This document shows, piece by piece, positions 8,478-18,782 of a stretch of 64,000 nucleotides of DNA. The notes under the pieces are model-generated. The model was not told the DNA's origin, did no database searches, and saw only the letters and a program-made list of their open reading frames with translations. This DNA comes from Rothia sp. SD9660Na (GTDB lineage Bacteria; Actinomycetota; Actinomycetes; Actinomycetales; Micrococcaceae): positions 1,302,001 through 1,366,000 of the forward strand of contig NZ_CP125946.1 of NCBI RefSeq assembly GCF_030064065.1, given 5' to 3'. A program made the translations under genes and the position numbers. Every line of letters starts with the position of its first letter. Positions within the stretch are counted from its first letter, which is position 1.

Positions 8478-9241
8478 GCACCACCTCAACAGCCGCACCA
8501 ACCCTCACCCGCGTGCTAGCCCAGGGCAAGTTCGAAACGCTTGCCATGCTCAAAAACGGTGAGCAACTCATGCTCAACATCGCCTTCCCCATCATGGGCT
8601 TGCTCGCCCTGGCGTTCACGGGCTTTCTAGACCCCTGGGCCAACCGCTACGGGGTTAGCCGCGTCGATATTGCTGTGCCCGGTGTTCTAGCCCTCTGTGT
8701 ACTCTCCACCGCACTATCGGGCCAGGGCATCGCCACCGGCTTCGACCGCCGCTACGGGGTGCTGCGCTTTATCTCCACCACCCCGCTGGGCAAGGGAGGC
8801 CTAATCGCGGGCAAGGTGCTGGCGGTACTCTCAGTGCTCCTGATTCAGTACCTGCTGGTGGGGGCACTTGGCCAGCTGCTGGGCTGGACGGCCACCGTAC
8901 CCGGCGTCCTCATGTCACTACCCACCCTGTTCCTGGGGGCAGCCTGCTTTACCTCCCTAGGGCTCCTGATTGCAGGCACCGTCCGCGCCGAAGCAACCCT
9001 GGCCATCGTCAATATGGCCTGGGTACTGCTGGCTACTGCCGGTGGCATTCTCATTCCCACCGACCGCTACCCCACCTGGCTATCCCCCGTCATTGACCTG
9101 CTCCCCTCAGCAGCCCTGGGCAACGCCCTACGCGGGGACTACATCTACCACAGCTTCCTACTGCTACCCCACCTGATCCTGTTGGTAGCAACAGTTCTCT
9201 TTGCTGCCCTCGCCACCCGATTCTTTAAATGGTCAGCCTAG
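8474..9241 (+). CDS. ABC-2 type transporter permease
   Basis: 255 aa with about six hydrophobic segments (for example IAFPIMGLLALAF near 35-47, VPGVLALCVLSTAL near 69-82, and a final LILLVATVLFAALATRFF). Fits the ABC-2 permease family, including a conserved central stretch GFDRRYGVLRFISTTPLGKG. It starts inside the ATPase gene (ATG 8474) and forms the membrane half of that transporter. ctaA follows after 41 bp, so all three genes may form one operon. Confidence 0.88.
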   Translation: MSTTSTAAPTLTRVLAQGKFETLAMLKNGEQLMLNIAFPIMGLLALAFTGFLDPWANRYGVSRVDIAVPGVLALCVLSTALSGQGIATGFDRRYGVLRFISTTPLGKGGLIAGKVLAVLSVLLIQYLLVGALGQLLGWTATVPGVLMSLPTLFLGAACFTSLGLLIAGTVRAEATLAIVNMAWVLLATAGGILIPTDRYPTWLSPVIDLLPSAALGNALRGDYIYHSFLLLPHLILLVATVLFAALATRFFKWSA

Positions 9242-9282
9242 TCTGACCCAGACCGTCCGCAACCTTTGTGAAGGAAAGCTCC

Positions 9283-10461
9283 ATGCCGACCCCGCACACG
9301 CCCACCGCTGGAACCTACCAGCCAACGACCCTGGGTGAACGCCTCATCCCCCGCCACTACACCCGCTGGATCAAAAAGACCGCCTGGGCTGTAGCCATCG
9401 CCAATATCGTGCTGATTATTTCCGGCGGTATCGTCCGTCTCACCGGCTCCGGCCTGGGCTGTGATGCCTGGCCCCGCTGCACCTCGGACGGCTCCTGGAC
9501 CACCACCCCCGAAATGGGCATCCACGGCCTGGTCGAATTCGGCAACCGCCTGCTGACCTTCGTACTGGTCGCCGTAACCATGATCGCCTTCCTGGCAGTG
9601 CTGCGGGTAGTATTCCCGGGGCGGGTGACTTTGGGTCGCTTCATGTGGGGTCTGCTCGTAGGCAGCCGCTCTGAGAACTTCCGTGCTCAAGGTATCGGCG
9701 CTTGGTTGGAGTCCCGCGGCTTAGTCGCCCCTCGCTCCAGCTACTCTGACCTCTTCAACCTGACTCTGCTGCTGCTCTGGGGTATTCCGGTGCAGGCTGT
9801 GGTCGGCGGAATCTCGGTCTGGCAGCGCCTCAACCCCTGGATGATTACCGCCCACTACATGCTCTCAGCTCTCATGATTATGCTTGCCGGCATCTACCTC
9901 AACCGCGTCTACCGCTACTTTGAGGGAACCGCAGCCCGCGAGGGGCTCATCCCCGCCACCAACCCGGCTCATGCCCCAACTCAGAGCGCGGACGCTGGCA
10001 CCCCCGCGTCCGCCCATCTGATGCGGGCACTCGGATGGATCGGCGTGGTGCTGGTTGTTGCACTGATGTTCATGGGCACCGTTACGACGGGTACCGGCCC
10101 GCACGCCGGGGATGCCGAGACCCACCGCCACGCCTTTAACCCCGTGTGGGTAACCCGCCTGCACGGTTCTCTCGTGTGGATCTACTGCGCTTCGGTGCTG
10201 GGCTTCTTTGCGCTGTGGCGGTCAAAGGGGTGGGCCCCTATCTTTGGGAAGTCTCTGACCTTTGTGTTGGTGGTACTGGGCTACCAGGCCATCGTGGGCT
10301 ACACCCAGTACTTCAACGGCCTGCCGATTTGGCTGGTGGAGATGCACCTGATCGGGTCGGGTGTGTTCGCGCTGGCGGCATCATCGCTGTTTGAGCGTCA
10401 GCTGGTGCTCTCGTCCCCCGCTGCGCGCGAGAAGGCGGCGGGGCGCGTCCGGACGGCGTAG
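9283..10461 (+). CDS. ctaA: Heme A synthase (CtaA/Cox15 family)
   Basis: 392 aa from ATG 9283 preceded by AAGGAAAG; the GTG at 9268 overlaps that site and was rejected. Converts heme O to heme A in the membrane for cytochrome oxidase. Visible: first helix AVAIANIVLIISGGIVRLTG, the GLGCDAWPRC loop cysteines, HGLVEFGNR (heme-binding His), MITAHYMLSALMI, RLHGSLVW and MHLIGSGVFALAA. It is longer than typical bacterial CtaA (about 310-330 aa) because of two hydrophilic inserts, near 128-160 and 215-245. The second insert contains an inverted pair of the GCGGACGC octamer (9988-10013). Convergent with ctaB. Confidence 0.93.
   Translation: MPTPHTPTAGTYQPTTLGERLIPRHYTRWIKKTAWAVAIANIVLIISGGIVRLTGSGLGCDAWPRCTSDGSWTTTPEMGIHGLVEFGNRLLTFVLVAVTMIAFLAVLRVVFPGRVTLGRFMWGLLVGSRSENFRAQGIGAWLESRGLVAPRSSYSDLFNLTLLLLWGIPVQAVVGGISVWQRLNPWMITAHYMLSALMIMLAGIYLNRVYRYFEGTAAREGLIPATNPAHAPTQSADAGTPASAHLMRALGWIGVVLVVALMFMGTVTTGTGPHAGDAETHRHAFNPVWVTRLHGSLVWIYCASVLGFFALWRSKGWAPIFGKSLTFVLVVLGYQAIVGYTQYFNGLPIWLVEMHLIGSGVFALAASSLFERQLVLSSPAAREKAAGRVRTA
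9988..10013. repeat. Inverted pair of the GCGGACGC octamer inside ctaA
   Basis: GCGGACGC at 9988-9995 and its exact complement GCGTCCGC at 10006-10013 are separated by 10 nt and could form an 8-bp hairpin. They fall in a low-complexity linker of CtaA rather than in conserved sequence, which suggests the DNA motif and not the protein is being maintained. Confidence 0.6.
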
Positions 10462-10479
10462 CCTTCCCCTACTCCGCTC

Positions 10480-10548
10480 CAAGGGGACCGCAAAACTAAA
10501 AAGGGACCGCATAATATGCGGTCCCTTTTTGAAAATCAGGTCCCCTTG
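10480..10548. terminator. Nested bidirectional terminator between ctaA and ctaB
   Basis: The inner hairpin AAAAAGGGACCGCAT (10498-10512) pairs with ATGCGGTCCCTTTTT (10516-10530), giving T runs on both strands. An outer 10-bp arm CAAGGGGACC (10480-10489) pairs with GGTCCCCTTG (10539-10548). It sits between two convergent genes and serves both. Confidence 0.92.
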
Positions 10549-10559
10549 TAGGGAAGCGT

Positions 10560-11543
10560 TTAGAGGGGGAGCACCGGGCCGCCCACGAAGGGGTCGACCG
10601 CCAGGGCAATAAACAGCACGGTCAGGTAGGTGATTGAGCCGTGGAAGACCACCATAGCGGTTCGGCTGGTTGCCTGCTCCGCTAGGGCCAGGCGATGCAG
10701 CTTGTGGCAGTGGTAAAGGAACCAGGCCCCAATCAGCACAGCGGTTGCGGTGTACACCCAACCAGCGCCGCCCAGGGGCACCAACAGCAGGGAGCACATC
10801 ACCATGGCCCAGCCGTACAACACCACCTGAACCGAGACGCTCTTGGCCGAGTCGGTCGCGCCCAGCATGGGAATGCCAGCGGCCCGGTAGTCTTCGGCGT
10901 ACTTCATCGACAGGGGCCAGTAGTGCGGGGGCGTCCAAAGGAAAATCACCATAAAGAGCACCACGGCCGCCCAGGAAATAGTGTTCTCTACAGCCGCCCA
11001 GGCGATAAAGACCGGCATGCAGCCCGCCAGGCCGCCCCAGACGATGTTCTGCTTGGTGCGCTTCTTCAGCCACAGGGAGTAGAAGACAACGTAGAGGAAA
11101 ATCGCGACGACACCGAGACCGGCAGCCAGCGGGTTCACCAGGAAGTAGAGGTACACAATAGAAACAACCGACAGTACCCAGGCGAAGACCAGGGCTTCCC
11201 GGTCGGTGAGTTCACCGGTGACCAGCGGACGCTTCTCGGTGCGCTTCATGAGCCTATCGGCTTCTCGGTCGATGTAGCAGTTGAAGGCACATGATGCGCC
11301 AGCGGCAAGGGAGCCACCAATCATCGTGTGGAGCACCAGCCAGAGGTTAGGAAATCCGCCGGCGGCAAAAATCATGGTAGGCGCAGTGGTCACCAGCAGC
11401 AGTTCGATAATCTGCGGCTTGGTGAGGTGAATGTAAGCCCTGATTTTTCGGCCCAGGGAGACGCGGCCGGGCGCAGCCGCAGCTGAGGCCTGCTGGCTTT
11501 TCTCGGTACGGTCGATCACGGTCTTGATGCCATGGCCCTTCAC
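10560..11543 (-). CDS. ctaB: Protoheme IX farnesyltransferase (heme O synthase)
   Basis: 327 aa UbiA-family membrane prenyltransferase that adds farnesyl to heme b, feeding CtaA. The first Asp-rich motif [15 protein letters not shown] (about 107-121) and the second loop with [14 protein letters not shown] are visible, along with about eight membrane helices (for example [20 protein letters not shown] and [20 protein letters not shown]). The start is GTG 11543 with AGGGAAG about 10 nt upstream. Its own promoter must lie in the 455-bp gap shared with tkt. Confidence 0.94.
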   Translation of the reverse strand: MKGHGIKTVIDRTEKSQQASAAAAPGRVSLGRKIRAYIHLTKPQIIELLLVTTAPTMIFAAGGFPNLWLVLHTMIGGSLAAGASCAFNCYIDREADRLMKRTEKRPLVTGELTDREALVFAWVLSVVSIVYLYFLVNPLAAGLGVVAIFLYVVFYSLWLKKRTKQNIVWGGLAGCMPVFIAWAAVENTISWAAVVLFMVIFLWTPPHYWPLSMKYAEDYRAAGIPMLGATDSAKSVSVQVVLYGWAMVMCSLLLVPLGGAGWVYTATAVLIGAWFLYHCHKLHRLALAEQATSRTAMVVFHGSITYLTVLFIALAVDPFVGGPVLPL

Positions 11544-11998
11544 GTATGCTGACTTCCCTTGACTGTTGTGTGTGCAGCTCTCTCAATGCCCACCCGGTCT
11601 ATTCACTATGTGAAATCCCGGCTAGGTTTCGGCGTGTTGAGGTGTGGACGCCGTCTGCGCGGCAAGGCATGCCCCGCAACACAGATTGAGGTGGCGACTA
11701 TCACTTTTTACCGATGGCAATCGGCTTGAGCGCACACCAAAAGAGCTTTTGGTCAAATCACATCGTATAACGCCCACCTACTCCCTGGCTAATAGATTAA
11801 GCGCACCCCTAAAGCGGGGGCGTCCGCTGAGAGACAAACCAAGCCCACATATTCGCAGGTGAACTATCCTGGAAGTAAAGTCTTGTGCCAGTTTTACCGT
11901 GTGCTTGTGTGGGCTTGCCCCGCTCGAGCGACGGTAGGCGGGTAGAAGAATAAATTTGATGAATATTTCTGGGTAGCCAGATTGAGAGAGGACGGCTG
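11544..11998. promoter_or_regulatory. 455-bp divergent control region, ctaB/tkt, with an 18-bp palindrome
   Basis: No convincing gene. Contains the palindrome ACCAAAAG-AG-CTTTTGGT at 11736-11753, a possible operator or small hairpin, and two copies of AGCGCACMC flanking it (near 11729 and 11801). The tkt Shine-Dalgarno GAGAGAGGA lies at the right edge. Short frames here lack ribosome sites and protein-like composition. Confidence 0.4.
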
Positions 11999-14110
11999 AT
12001 GCCTAACCTAAATCAGAAGCTTGAATGGACCGAGAAAGACCAGCGCGCGGTTGATACCGCTCGTGTGCTTGCTGCGGACGCCGTTGAGAAGGTTGGCTCG
12101 GGCCACCCCGGTACCGCAATGAGCCTGGCCCCTGTGGCCTACCTGCTCTTCCAGAAGGTCATGCGTCAAGATCCCCGTGATGACCGCTGGGAAGGTCGCG
12201 ACCGCTTCATCCTCTCCCCCGGCCACACCTCACTGACCCTGTACAGCCAGCTCTTCCTGGGTGGTTTTGGTCTGGAACTTGAGGATATTAAGGCTCTGCG
12301 TACCGCTGGTGCCCTGACCCCCGGCCACCCCGAGTTCGGTCACACTAAAGGTGTCGAAATCACGACCGGCCCCCTGGGCCAGGGCCTGGCATCCGCTGTG
12401 GGCTTTGCCTACGCCCAGCGACGCATGCGCGGCCTTTTTGACCCCGAAGCAGCCCCCGGTACCTCCCCCTTTGACCACACTGTCTTCACCATTGCCTCTG
12501 AGGGCGACGTGCAGGAGGGTGTAACCGCCGAAGCGTCCGCTCTTGCTGGCCACCAGCAGCTGGGCAACCTGGTTGTCATCTACGACCGCAACCACATCTC
12601 CATTGAAGATGACACCGACGTGGCCTTCACCGAGGACGTCACAGCCCGCTACGAAGCCTACGGCTGGGATGTTGCCAAGGTAGATTGGACCGTTGGCGGC
12701 GACTACAAGGAAGATATCGAAGCCCTCTACGACGCTATCGTTGCTGCCACCAAGGTCACCGATAAGCCCTCCTTCATCGAGCTGCGCACCATCATTGGCT
12801 ACCCCGCCCCCACCAAGCAGAACACCGGCGGTATCCACGGCTCTAAGCTGGGTGCCGACGAAGTTGCAGCCACCAAGAAGGTGCTGGGTTTCGACCCCGA
12901 GCAGCACTTTGTGGTAGAGCCCGAGATTCTTGAGCACACCCGCGCCCTGGTCGAGCGCAGTGCAGCTGAGCGCGAGGAATGGCAGAAGTCCTTCGATGCC
13001 TGGGCTGAGGCAAACCCCGAGCAGGCCAAGCTCTACGAGCGTCTGGTTGCGGGTGAGCTGCCCGCCGAGCTGGATGAGGCCCTGCCCACCTTTGAGGCTG
13101 GTACCTCTATCGCCACCCGCGCAGCGTCGGGTAAGGTCATCAACGCTATCGCTCCGGTTCTGCCCGAGCTCTGGGGCGGTTCAGCTGACCTGGCTGGCTC
13201 CAATAACACCACCATCGATACCGAAAAGTCCTTCAACCCCGAGTCCCGCTCCACCAAGAGCTGGACCAGCCACCCCTACGGCCGTGTGCTGCACTTCGGC
13301 ATCCGCGAGCATGCCGCCGCAGCTATCACCAACGGTATCGCGCTCTCCTCACCCACCCGTCCTTTCTCCGGCACCTTCTTCGTCTTTACCGACTACCAGC
13401 GCCCGGCTGTCCGCCTGGCAGCGCTCATGGGTGTGCCCAACATCTTCGTCTGGACCCACGACTCCATCGGTCTGGGTGAAGACGGCCCCACCCACCAGCC
13501 CGTTGAGCACCTGACCGCTATGCGCGCGATCCCCAACCTCGATGTCGTCCGCCCCGCTGACGGCAACGAAACCGCCGTCGCCTGGCGCAAGATCCTGGAC
13601 ATCAAGGACCACCCCGCCGGCCTAGTGCTCTCCCGCCAGAACCTGACCAACGTGGCCCGTGAAGACCTACATGCGGACGCCGAGGGCGAAAAGTTCGCTT
13701 CCGCCAACGGCGCTGCCCGCGGTGGTTATGTGCTGGCTGATACCGAGGGCACCCCCGACGTCATCCTGATTGCCACCGGTTCTGAGGTTGAGGTTGCTCT
13801 GGCTGCCCGCACCCAGCTGGGAGGAGAGGGTATCGCCGCCCGCGTTGTCTCCATGCCCTGCCGAGAGTGGTTCGCAGCTGAGTCGGCTGAGTACCGCGAG
13901 TCGGTGCTCCCCTCAGCTGTCAAGGCCCGTGTGACCGTTGAAGCCGGTCTGGCCATGCCCTGGATGGACATTCTGGGCGAAGCAGGCCGCGCCGTTTCTC
14001 TCGAACACTACGGTGCCTCAGCCTCAGCCGAAGAACTCTTCGCCGACTACGGCTTCACCGCCGAGAACGTCGCTGCCAAGGCCCGCGAATCCATCGCCGC
14101 TGCCCGCTAA
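11999..14110 (+). CDS. tkt: Transketolase
   Basis: 703 aa, normal length. Thiamine diphosphate enzyme of the non-oxidative pentose phosphate pathway in the cytosol. N-terminal [13 protein letters not shown] (about 32-44), TPGHPEFG with the catalytic His, [14 protein letters not shown], the ThDP-binding GDVQEG followed about 30 residues later by an Asn ([11 protein letters not shown]), and the pyrimidine-domain [15 protein letters not shown] and [10 protein letters not shown] are all present. ATG 11999 follows GAGAGAGGA. First gene of the tkt-tal-zwf-opcA-pgl run. Confidence 0.97.
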   Translation: MPNLNQKLEWTEKDQRAVDTARVLAADAVEKVGSGHPGTAMSLAPVAYLLFQKVMRQDPRDDRWEGRDRFILSPGHTSLTLYSQLFLGGFGLELEDIKALRTAGALTPGHPEFGHTKGVEITTGPLGQGLASAVGFAYAQRRMRGLFDPEAAPGTSPFDHTVFTIASEGDVQEGVTAEASALAGHQQLGNLVVIYDRNHISIEDDTDVAFTEDVTARYEAYGWDVAKVDWTVGGDYKEDIEALYDAIVAATKVTDKPSFIELRTIIGYPAPTKQNTGGIHGSKLGADEVAATKKVLGFDPEQHFVVEPEILEHTRALVERSAAEREEWQKSFDAWAEANPEQAKLYERLVAGELPAELDEALPTFEAGTSIATRAASGKVINAIAPVLPELWGGSADLAGSNNTTIDTEKSFNPESRSTKSWTSHPYGRVLHFGIREHAAAAITNGIALSSPTRPFSGTFFVFTDYQRPAVRLAALMGVPNIFVWTHDSIGLGEDGPTHQPVEHLTAMRAIPNLDVVRPADGNETAVAWRKILDIKDHPAGLVLSRQNLTNVAREDLHADAEGEKFASANGAARGGYVLADTEGTPDVILIATGSEVEVALAARTQLGGEGIAARVVSMPCREWFAAESAEYRESVLPSAVKARVTVEAGLAMPWMDILGEAGRAVSLEHYGASASAEELFADYGFTAENVAAKARESIAAAR

Positions 14111-14136
14111 CCGAACTAAAATTCAAGGAAAACATT

Positions 14137-15243
14137 ATGACTACCCCCACTCAGAAACTTTCAGACGCAGGCGTCTCCATCTGGCTCGACGACCTCTCCC
14201 GCGAGCGTCTCACCAGCGGTAACTTGCAGGAGCTCATCGACACCAAGAACGTGGTTGGTGTCACCACCAACCCCTCTATCTTCGCTGCCGCCCTGTCCAA
14301 CGGCGCAGCCTACGCCGAGCAGATGAAGAAGCTGGCTGCAGAAGGTACCGAGGCAGAAGCTGCCGGCTTTGCTGCCATGATTGACGACGTGCGCGATGCC
14401 TGCGACGTGTTCGCCCCCATCTACGAGGCAACCCAGGGCTTTGACGGCCGCGTTTCCATCGAGGTTTCCCCGCTGCTGGCCCGCGAATCTGCTGCAACCC
14501 TGGCCCAGGCTAAGGAGCTCTACTCAGCAGTTGGCCGTGAGAACGTCATGATTAAGATTCCCGCCACCGAAGAGGGCCTAGAGCCCATCGCTGAGGCCCT
14601 GGCTGAAGGTATCTCGGTCAACGTCACCCTGATTTTCTCCCTGGAGCGTTACCGCGCCGTCATCAACGCCTATCTGCTTGGCCTCGAAAAGGCACTGGAA
14701 AACGGTAAGGACCTCTCAAAGATCCACTCCGTTGCCTCCTTCTTCGTCTCCCGCGTCGATACCGAAATTGATGCCCGCCTTGAGGCTATCGGCACCGACG
14801 AATCCCTCGCCCTGCGCGGCAAGGCCGGTGTAGCTAACGCCCGCCTGGCTTTCGAGGTCTACGAGCAGGCCTTCTCCTCCGAGCGCTGGGCCCGCCTAGA
14901 AGCCGCAGGTGCTAACCGCCAGCGTCCGCTCTGGGCCTCCACCGGCGTGAAGAATCCCGCCTACCCCGACACCCTCTACGTCACCGAAATTGCAGCCCCC
15001 GGAACCGTCAACACCATGCCCGAGGCAACCCTCAACGCAACCTTCGACCACGCAGAGGTTGCGGGTAACGCTATCGAGGGCACCTACAAGGAATCTACCG
15101 AGATCCTCAACCAGCTCGAAGCTGTAGGTATCTCCTACAACGACGTGGTAGAAAAGCTGGAAACCGAAGGCGTTGAGAAGTTCGAGGTCTCCTGGAAGGA
15201 ACTGCTCGACACCGTCACCGCCGCACTAGCTGACAGCAAGTAG
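14137..15243 (+). CDS. tal: Transaldolase
   Basis: 368 aa actinobacterial-type transaldolase. Transfers dihydroxyacetone units through a Schiff-base lysine: [16 protein letters not shown] (about 134-149) holds the catalytic Lys. Also visible are GVTTNPSIF near 40-48 and [11 protein letters not shown]. It starts 26 bp after tkt with CAAGGA upstream and shares its regulation with tkt. A GC-rich hairpin follows the stop. Confidence 0.96.
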   Translation: MTTPTQKLSDAGVSIWLDDLSRERLTSGNLQELIDTKNVVGVTTNPSIFAAALSNGAAYAEQMKKLAAEGTEAEAAGFAAMIDDVRDACDVFAPIYEATQGFDGRVSIEVSPLLARESAATLAQAKELYSAVGRENVMIKIPATEEGLEPIAEALAEGISVNVTLIFSLERYRAVINAYLLGLEKALENGKDLSKIHSVASFFVSRVDTEIDARLEAIGTDESLALRGKAGVANARLAFEVYEQAFSSERWARLEAAGANRQRPLWASTGVKNPAYPDTLYVTEIAAPGTVNTMPEATLNATFDHAEVAGNAIEGTYKESTEILNQLEAVGISYNDVVEKLETEGVEKFEVSWKELLDTVTAALADSK

Positions 15244-15256
15244 TACCGTTTCACGC

Positions 15257-15287
15257 TGAGGGTGGGGGGGCATATCCCCCACCCTCA
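15257..15287 (+). terminator. GC hairpin between tal and zwf
   Basis: TGAGGGTGGGGG (15257-15268) pairs with CCCCCACCCTCA (15276-15287). There is no T run, so it may attenuate, or protect the upstream mRNA, rather than fully stop transcription of zwf. Confidence 0.5.
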
Positions 15288-15429
15288 CTGCACCCGCTCA
15301 CCTCGCCCCAAGCCCGGCGGCAAGCGCCAGCCGGCCCGGTGGGCACTAGTACACTAGAACAAGAGAACCGCGGCAGCCCCACACCTTTCGCAGCTGCCGC
15401 CCCAACCAACCTGTGAAGGATTCACGGCG

Positions 15430-16965
15430 GTGGCCAACACTCACGAAAATAACCCCCTGCGCGACCCGCGCGATCGCAGACTGACCCGGGTGGCAGGCCC
15501 GTCCTCTCTGGTCTTCTTCGGCGTCACCGGCGACCTTGCGCGCAAGAAACTACTCCCCGCGGTCTACGACCTGGTCAACCGCGGCCTGCTCCCACCCAGC
15601 TTCGGCCTGGTCGGTTTCGGACGCCGCGAGTGGAGCCACGAGGACTTCCAGAAGGAGGTGCGCGGGCACGTTGAAGCTCATGCCCGCACCCCCTTCCGAG
15701 AGGACGTCTGGAACCAGTTCGCTGCCGGCATTCGCTTTGTCACCGGCACCTTCGACTCCGATGAGTCTTTCGAAAAGCTCAAAGCAACCCTGGCAGAGCT
15801 CGACGAAACCCGTGGCACCCGCGGTAACCACGCCTTCTACCTGTCGATTCCTCCCAAGGACTTCGATCGGGTCCTACAGAAGCTAGCCGATCACGACCTG
15901 GCTAACCACAACCAGCACGAGGGTTGGCGCCGTGTGGTCATCGAAAAGCCTTTCGGCCACAATCTCGAAACCGCCCGCGAGCTCAACGCCATTGTTGAGC
16001 GGGTCTTCCCCGCCGATTCGGTCTTCCGTATCGACCACTACCTGGGCAAAGAAACCGTGCAGAATATTCTGGCCATGCGCTTTGCCAACCAGATGTTTGA
16101 ACCCCTCTGGAACGCCACCAACGTAGACCACGTGCAGATCACCATGGCCGAGGATATCGGCATCGGTACCCGCGCTGGCTACTACGACGGGGTGGGTGCT
16201 GCCCGCGACGTGATTCAGAACCACCTGCTGCAGCTGCTGGCACTCACCGCCATGGAAGAGCCCGTCAGCTTCAACGCCGAGCACCTGCGTGCTGAAAAGG
16301 CCAAGGTCTTAGAAGCCGTGCAGATTCCCGAGGATATTGCCTCCGCCTTTGCCATCGGCCAGTACGCTGCCGGTAACCAGGGTGGTGAAGAGGTAAACGG
16401 CTTCTTCGATGAGAATGATATTCCCGCAGACTCCCGCACCGAAACCTTCGCCGCTCTCAAGCTGAACATCAATACCCGCCGGTGGGCAGGCGTCCCCTTC
16501 TACCTGCGCGCCGGTAAGCGCCTGGGGCGCCGCGTCACCGAAATTGCAGTGGTCTTCAAAAAGGCCCCCAACCTGCTCTTTGGCGGCAGTGCCGATAGCT
16601 CCGGGCAGAACGCCATCGTCATCCGTGTACAGCCCGATGAGGGTATGACCCTGCGCTTTGCCTCTAAGGTGCCCGGCACCCAGATGGAAATCCGCGACGT
16701 CAACATGGATTTTGGCTACTCTCATTCTTTCACCGAGGAATCCCCCGAGGCCTACGAGCGACTGATTCTCGATGTGCTACTGGGCGAGCCCCCGCTCTTC
16801 CCCCGCCACGAAGAGGTCGAACTCTCCTGGAAGATTCTTGACCCCTTCGAAGAATACTGGGAAGAGAACAAGATCAAACCCGAAGCCTACGCACCCGGTT
16901 CCTGGGGCCCGGCTTCCGCCCACGAAATGTTAGAACGCGACGGCCGTGCTTGGAGGCGCCCATGA
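15430..16965 (+). CDS. zwf: Glucose-6-phosphate 1-dehydrogenase
   Basis: 511 aa. First step of the oxidative pentose phosphate pathway. The NADP-binding motif GVTGDLARKKLLPA lies at about 30-43, and the active-site signature RIDHYLGKETVQN (catalytic His and Lys) near 200-212. GTG start 15430 with GAAGGA 9 nt upstream. Its stop overlaps the opcA start (ATGA), so the two are translationally coupled, as expected for the Zwf-OpcA partnership in actinobacteria. Preceded by a 186-bp gap with a candidate promoter in the AT-richer stretch near 15345-15365. Confidence 0.97.
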   Translation: MANTHENNPLRDPRDRRLTRVAGPSSLVFFGVTGDLARKKLLPAVYDLVNRGLLPPSFGLVGFGRREWSHEDFQKEVRGHVEAHARTPFREDVWNQFAAGIRFVTGTFDSDESFEKLKATLAELDETRGTRGNHAFYLSIPPKDFDRVLQKLADHDLANHNQHEGWRRVVIEKPFGHNLETARELNAIVERVFPADSVFRIDHYLGKETVQNILAMRFANQMFEPLWNATNVDHVQITMAEDIGIGTRAGYYDGVGAARDVIQNHLLQLLALTAMEEPVSFNAEHLRAEKAKVLEAVQIPEDIASAFAIGQYAAGNQGGEEVNGFFDENDIPADSRTETFAALKLNINTRRWAGVPFYLRAGKRLGRRVTEIAVVFKKAPNLLFGGSADSSGQNAIVIRVQPDEGMTLRFASKVPGTQMEIRDVNMDFGYSHSFTEESPEAYERLILDVLLGEPPLFPRHEEVELSWKILDPFEEYWEENKIKPEAYAPGSWGPASAHEMLERDGRAWRRP

Positions 16966-17945
16966 TGAAGAAACTCAAAGACACCACCGTGGGGGAGGTC
17001 GCCAAGGAGCTCTCCCGCCTGCGGAACGAGGAGGGGGCAACCACATCCTCTCGCGTGCTGACCCTGGTCATTCTGGCCGAAAAGGGGCACTCCAAGACCG
17101 CCGTTGAGGCGGCCCTGAAGGCCTCCTATGAGCACCCCTCCCGTATTATCGTCCACATTGACTACGGTCAGGACGCCGAGGACCGACTGGATGCCCGCAT
17201 TTACATGGGCGGCGACGCGGGTGCTTCAGAACTCATCATTCTGCGCGGGTACGGCTCGGCGGCGGTTGCTACCGAGTCCCTGATTTCAGGGCTGCTTCTG
17301 CCCGACTCCCCCATCGTTGCCTGGTGGCCCCACTCAGTCCCCGGGAACCCGGCAGAGCACTCTATCGGCAAGATTGCCCAGCGCCGTATCACCGATTCAG
17401 CCCGCGCCTATGATCCCCTTGGCGTGCTTGAGAAACTGGCTGCCAGCTACAAGGACGGCGATACCGACCTGGCCTGGATTCGCTTGACCCTCTGGCGTAT
17501 TCAGATAGCTGCGGTTTTCGATCAGATTGAGCCTGCCCCCGTCAAGCGCGTGGTGGTCTCGGGTTCATCCATGAGCCCCTCGGTGGTCCTGCTCGGTGCC
17601 TGGTTAGGTGACCGCCTGGACGCTGAGGTGCACCTGCGCACCACCGATGTGCAGCGCGGCCTCTACAAGGTAGAGCTAGAACGCGAAGACGGTTCCATCA
17701 TCATCCACCGCCCCGGTCGCAACATCGCCACCATTTCTTCCCCCGGTGTGCCCGACCAGCAGATTTCCCTGCCTGCGCGCTCCCTAGCCGACTGCCTGGC
17801 TGAAGAGCTGCGCCGCCTTGACCCCGATGAGGTTTACGGCGAGGTACTCAAGTCTGTTGTCACCAGTGGCAACATCATGGTCGATGTGAACGTAGACGAT
17901 GTTCACGATGAGGGCGCCGACTATACGGAGGTCTACGATGCCTAA
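16962..17945 (+). CDS. opcA: G6PDH assembly protein OpcA
   Basis: 327 aa. Partner needed for full activity of actinobacterial and cyanobacterial G6PDH; no catalytic motif of its own. Recognised by position after zwf and by the central SPIVAWWPHSVPGNPAEHSI stretch (about 126-145). Two adjacent ATGs (16962 and 16965) follow GGAGG; the second has the better spacing. The last codons overlap the pgl start. Confidence 0.92.
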   Translation: MMKKLKDTTVGEVAKELSRLRNEEGATTSSRVLTLVILAEKGHSKTAVEAALKASYEHPSRIIVHIDYGQDAEDRLDARIYMGGDAGASELIILRGYGSAAVATESLISGLLLPDSPIVAWWPHSVPGNPAEHSIGKIAQRRITDSARAYDPLGVLEKLAASYKDGDTDLAWIRLTLWRIQIAAVFDQIEPAPVKRVVVSGSSMSPSVVLLGAWLGDRLDAEVHLRTTDVQRGLYKVELEREDGSIIIHRPGRNIATISSPGVPDQQISLPARSLADCLAEELRRLDPDEVYGEVLKSVVTSGNIMVDVNVDDVHDEGADYTEVYDA

Positions 17946-18711
17946 CCCTGTCATCGTTCCCCACCTCGATAAGGCCCAGCTGCAGCTGGCCGGTGCCACC
18001 CGCATTATCAATGTGGCTGCCACCGCTGTAGCTGCCCGCGGTATCGCTCACCTGTCGCTGACCGGCGGCACCATGGGCATTGCGGTGCTTGCCGGTATTG
18101 CAGAAAGCCCGCTGAGCGCTACCGTGGACTGGTCCAAGGTTCATTTCTGGTGGTCAGACGAGCGGTTCGTGCCCAGCGGCCACGCTGACCGGAATGAGCA
18201 GCAGGCCAAGGACGCCTGGCTCAGCTCCCTGGGGCTACCTGAGGAAAACCTTCACATCATGGGCGCCTCTGACATCTTTGATACCCCGGAGGCTGCAGCA
18301 GAATTCTATGCAGCTGAGCTGGCCCGTTTCGCCCCCGAGGGTGAGGCCTCTCCTCTCTTTGACCTGACCTTGCTGGGCATGGGCCCTGATGGCCACATCG
18401 CTTCCCTCTTCCCCGGCCGGTCAGAGATTCTTGAGGCTGAGGCTACCGCTCTCGCTGTGTACGATTCGCCCAAGCCCCCGCCCACCCGCGTGAGCCTGAC
18501 CCTACCGGTTATCAACTACTCAGAGCGCATCTGGTTCCTGGTTACCGGTAGCGACAAGGCCGAGGCAAGTGCCCGCCTACGGGCGGCGTCCGCTCTGACC
18601 GAAACCCAGCTAACCACCGAGATCCTCACCCAGACCCCGGCAGCTGGGGCCCGCGGCCTGCTCGAAACCCTGATTCTGGCAACCGAGGACGCCCTCGGCT
18701 CAGTTTCCTAG
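17938..18711 (+). CDS. pgl: 6-phosphogluconolactonase
   Basis: 257 aa from ATG 17938, with GGAGG 7 nt upstream and overlapping the opcA stop; the longer frame from 17899 was rejected. NagB/RpiA-like fold; it hydrolyses the lactone made by Zwf. Visible: LTGGTMGIAVL (about 41-51), VHFWWSDERFVP (about 69-80), LLGMGPDGHIASLFPG with the catalytic His. Last gene of the pentose phosphate operon, followed by a strong terminator. Confidence 0.95.
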   Translation: MPNPVIVPHLDKAQLQLAGATRIINVAATAVAARGIAHLSLTGGTMGIAVLAGIAESPLSATVDWSKVHFWWSDERFVPSGHADRNEQQAKDAWLSSLGLPEENLHIMGASDIFDTPEAAAEFYAAELARFAPEGEASPLFDLTLLGMGPDGHIASLFPGRSEILEAEATALAVYDSPKPPPTRVSLTLPVINYSERIWFLVTGSDKAEASARLRAASALTETQLTTEILTQTPAAGARGLLETLILATEDALGSVS

Positions 18712-18731
18712 AGTTCAGGTATTTAGAGACA

Positions 18732-18773
18732 AAAAATTCCCGCCTACCGGTGAACCGGTAGGCGGGAATTTTT
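18732..18773. terminator. Bidirectional terminator between pgl and secG
   Basis: AAAAATTCCCGCCTACCGGT (18732-18751) pairs perfectly over 20 bp with the complementary arm at 18754-18773, giving A/T runs at both ends. It serves the convergent pgl and secG genes. Confidence 0.95.
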
Positions 18774-18782
18774 GATGTAAGC

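Noticed and set aside
10381..11073. 230-aa minus-strand frame overlapping ctaB
   Set aside because: Runs in the wrong phase through ctaB and the ctaA/ctaB terminator; composition rich in Gly, Arg and Leu typical of shadows.
12230..12937. Long antisense frame (235 aa) within tkt
   Set aside because: Low-complexity Gly/Val-rich shadow produced by GC-rich codons of tkt; no ribosome site.
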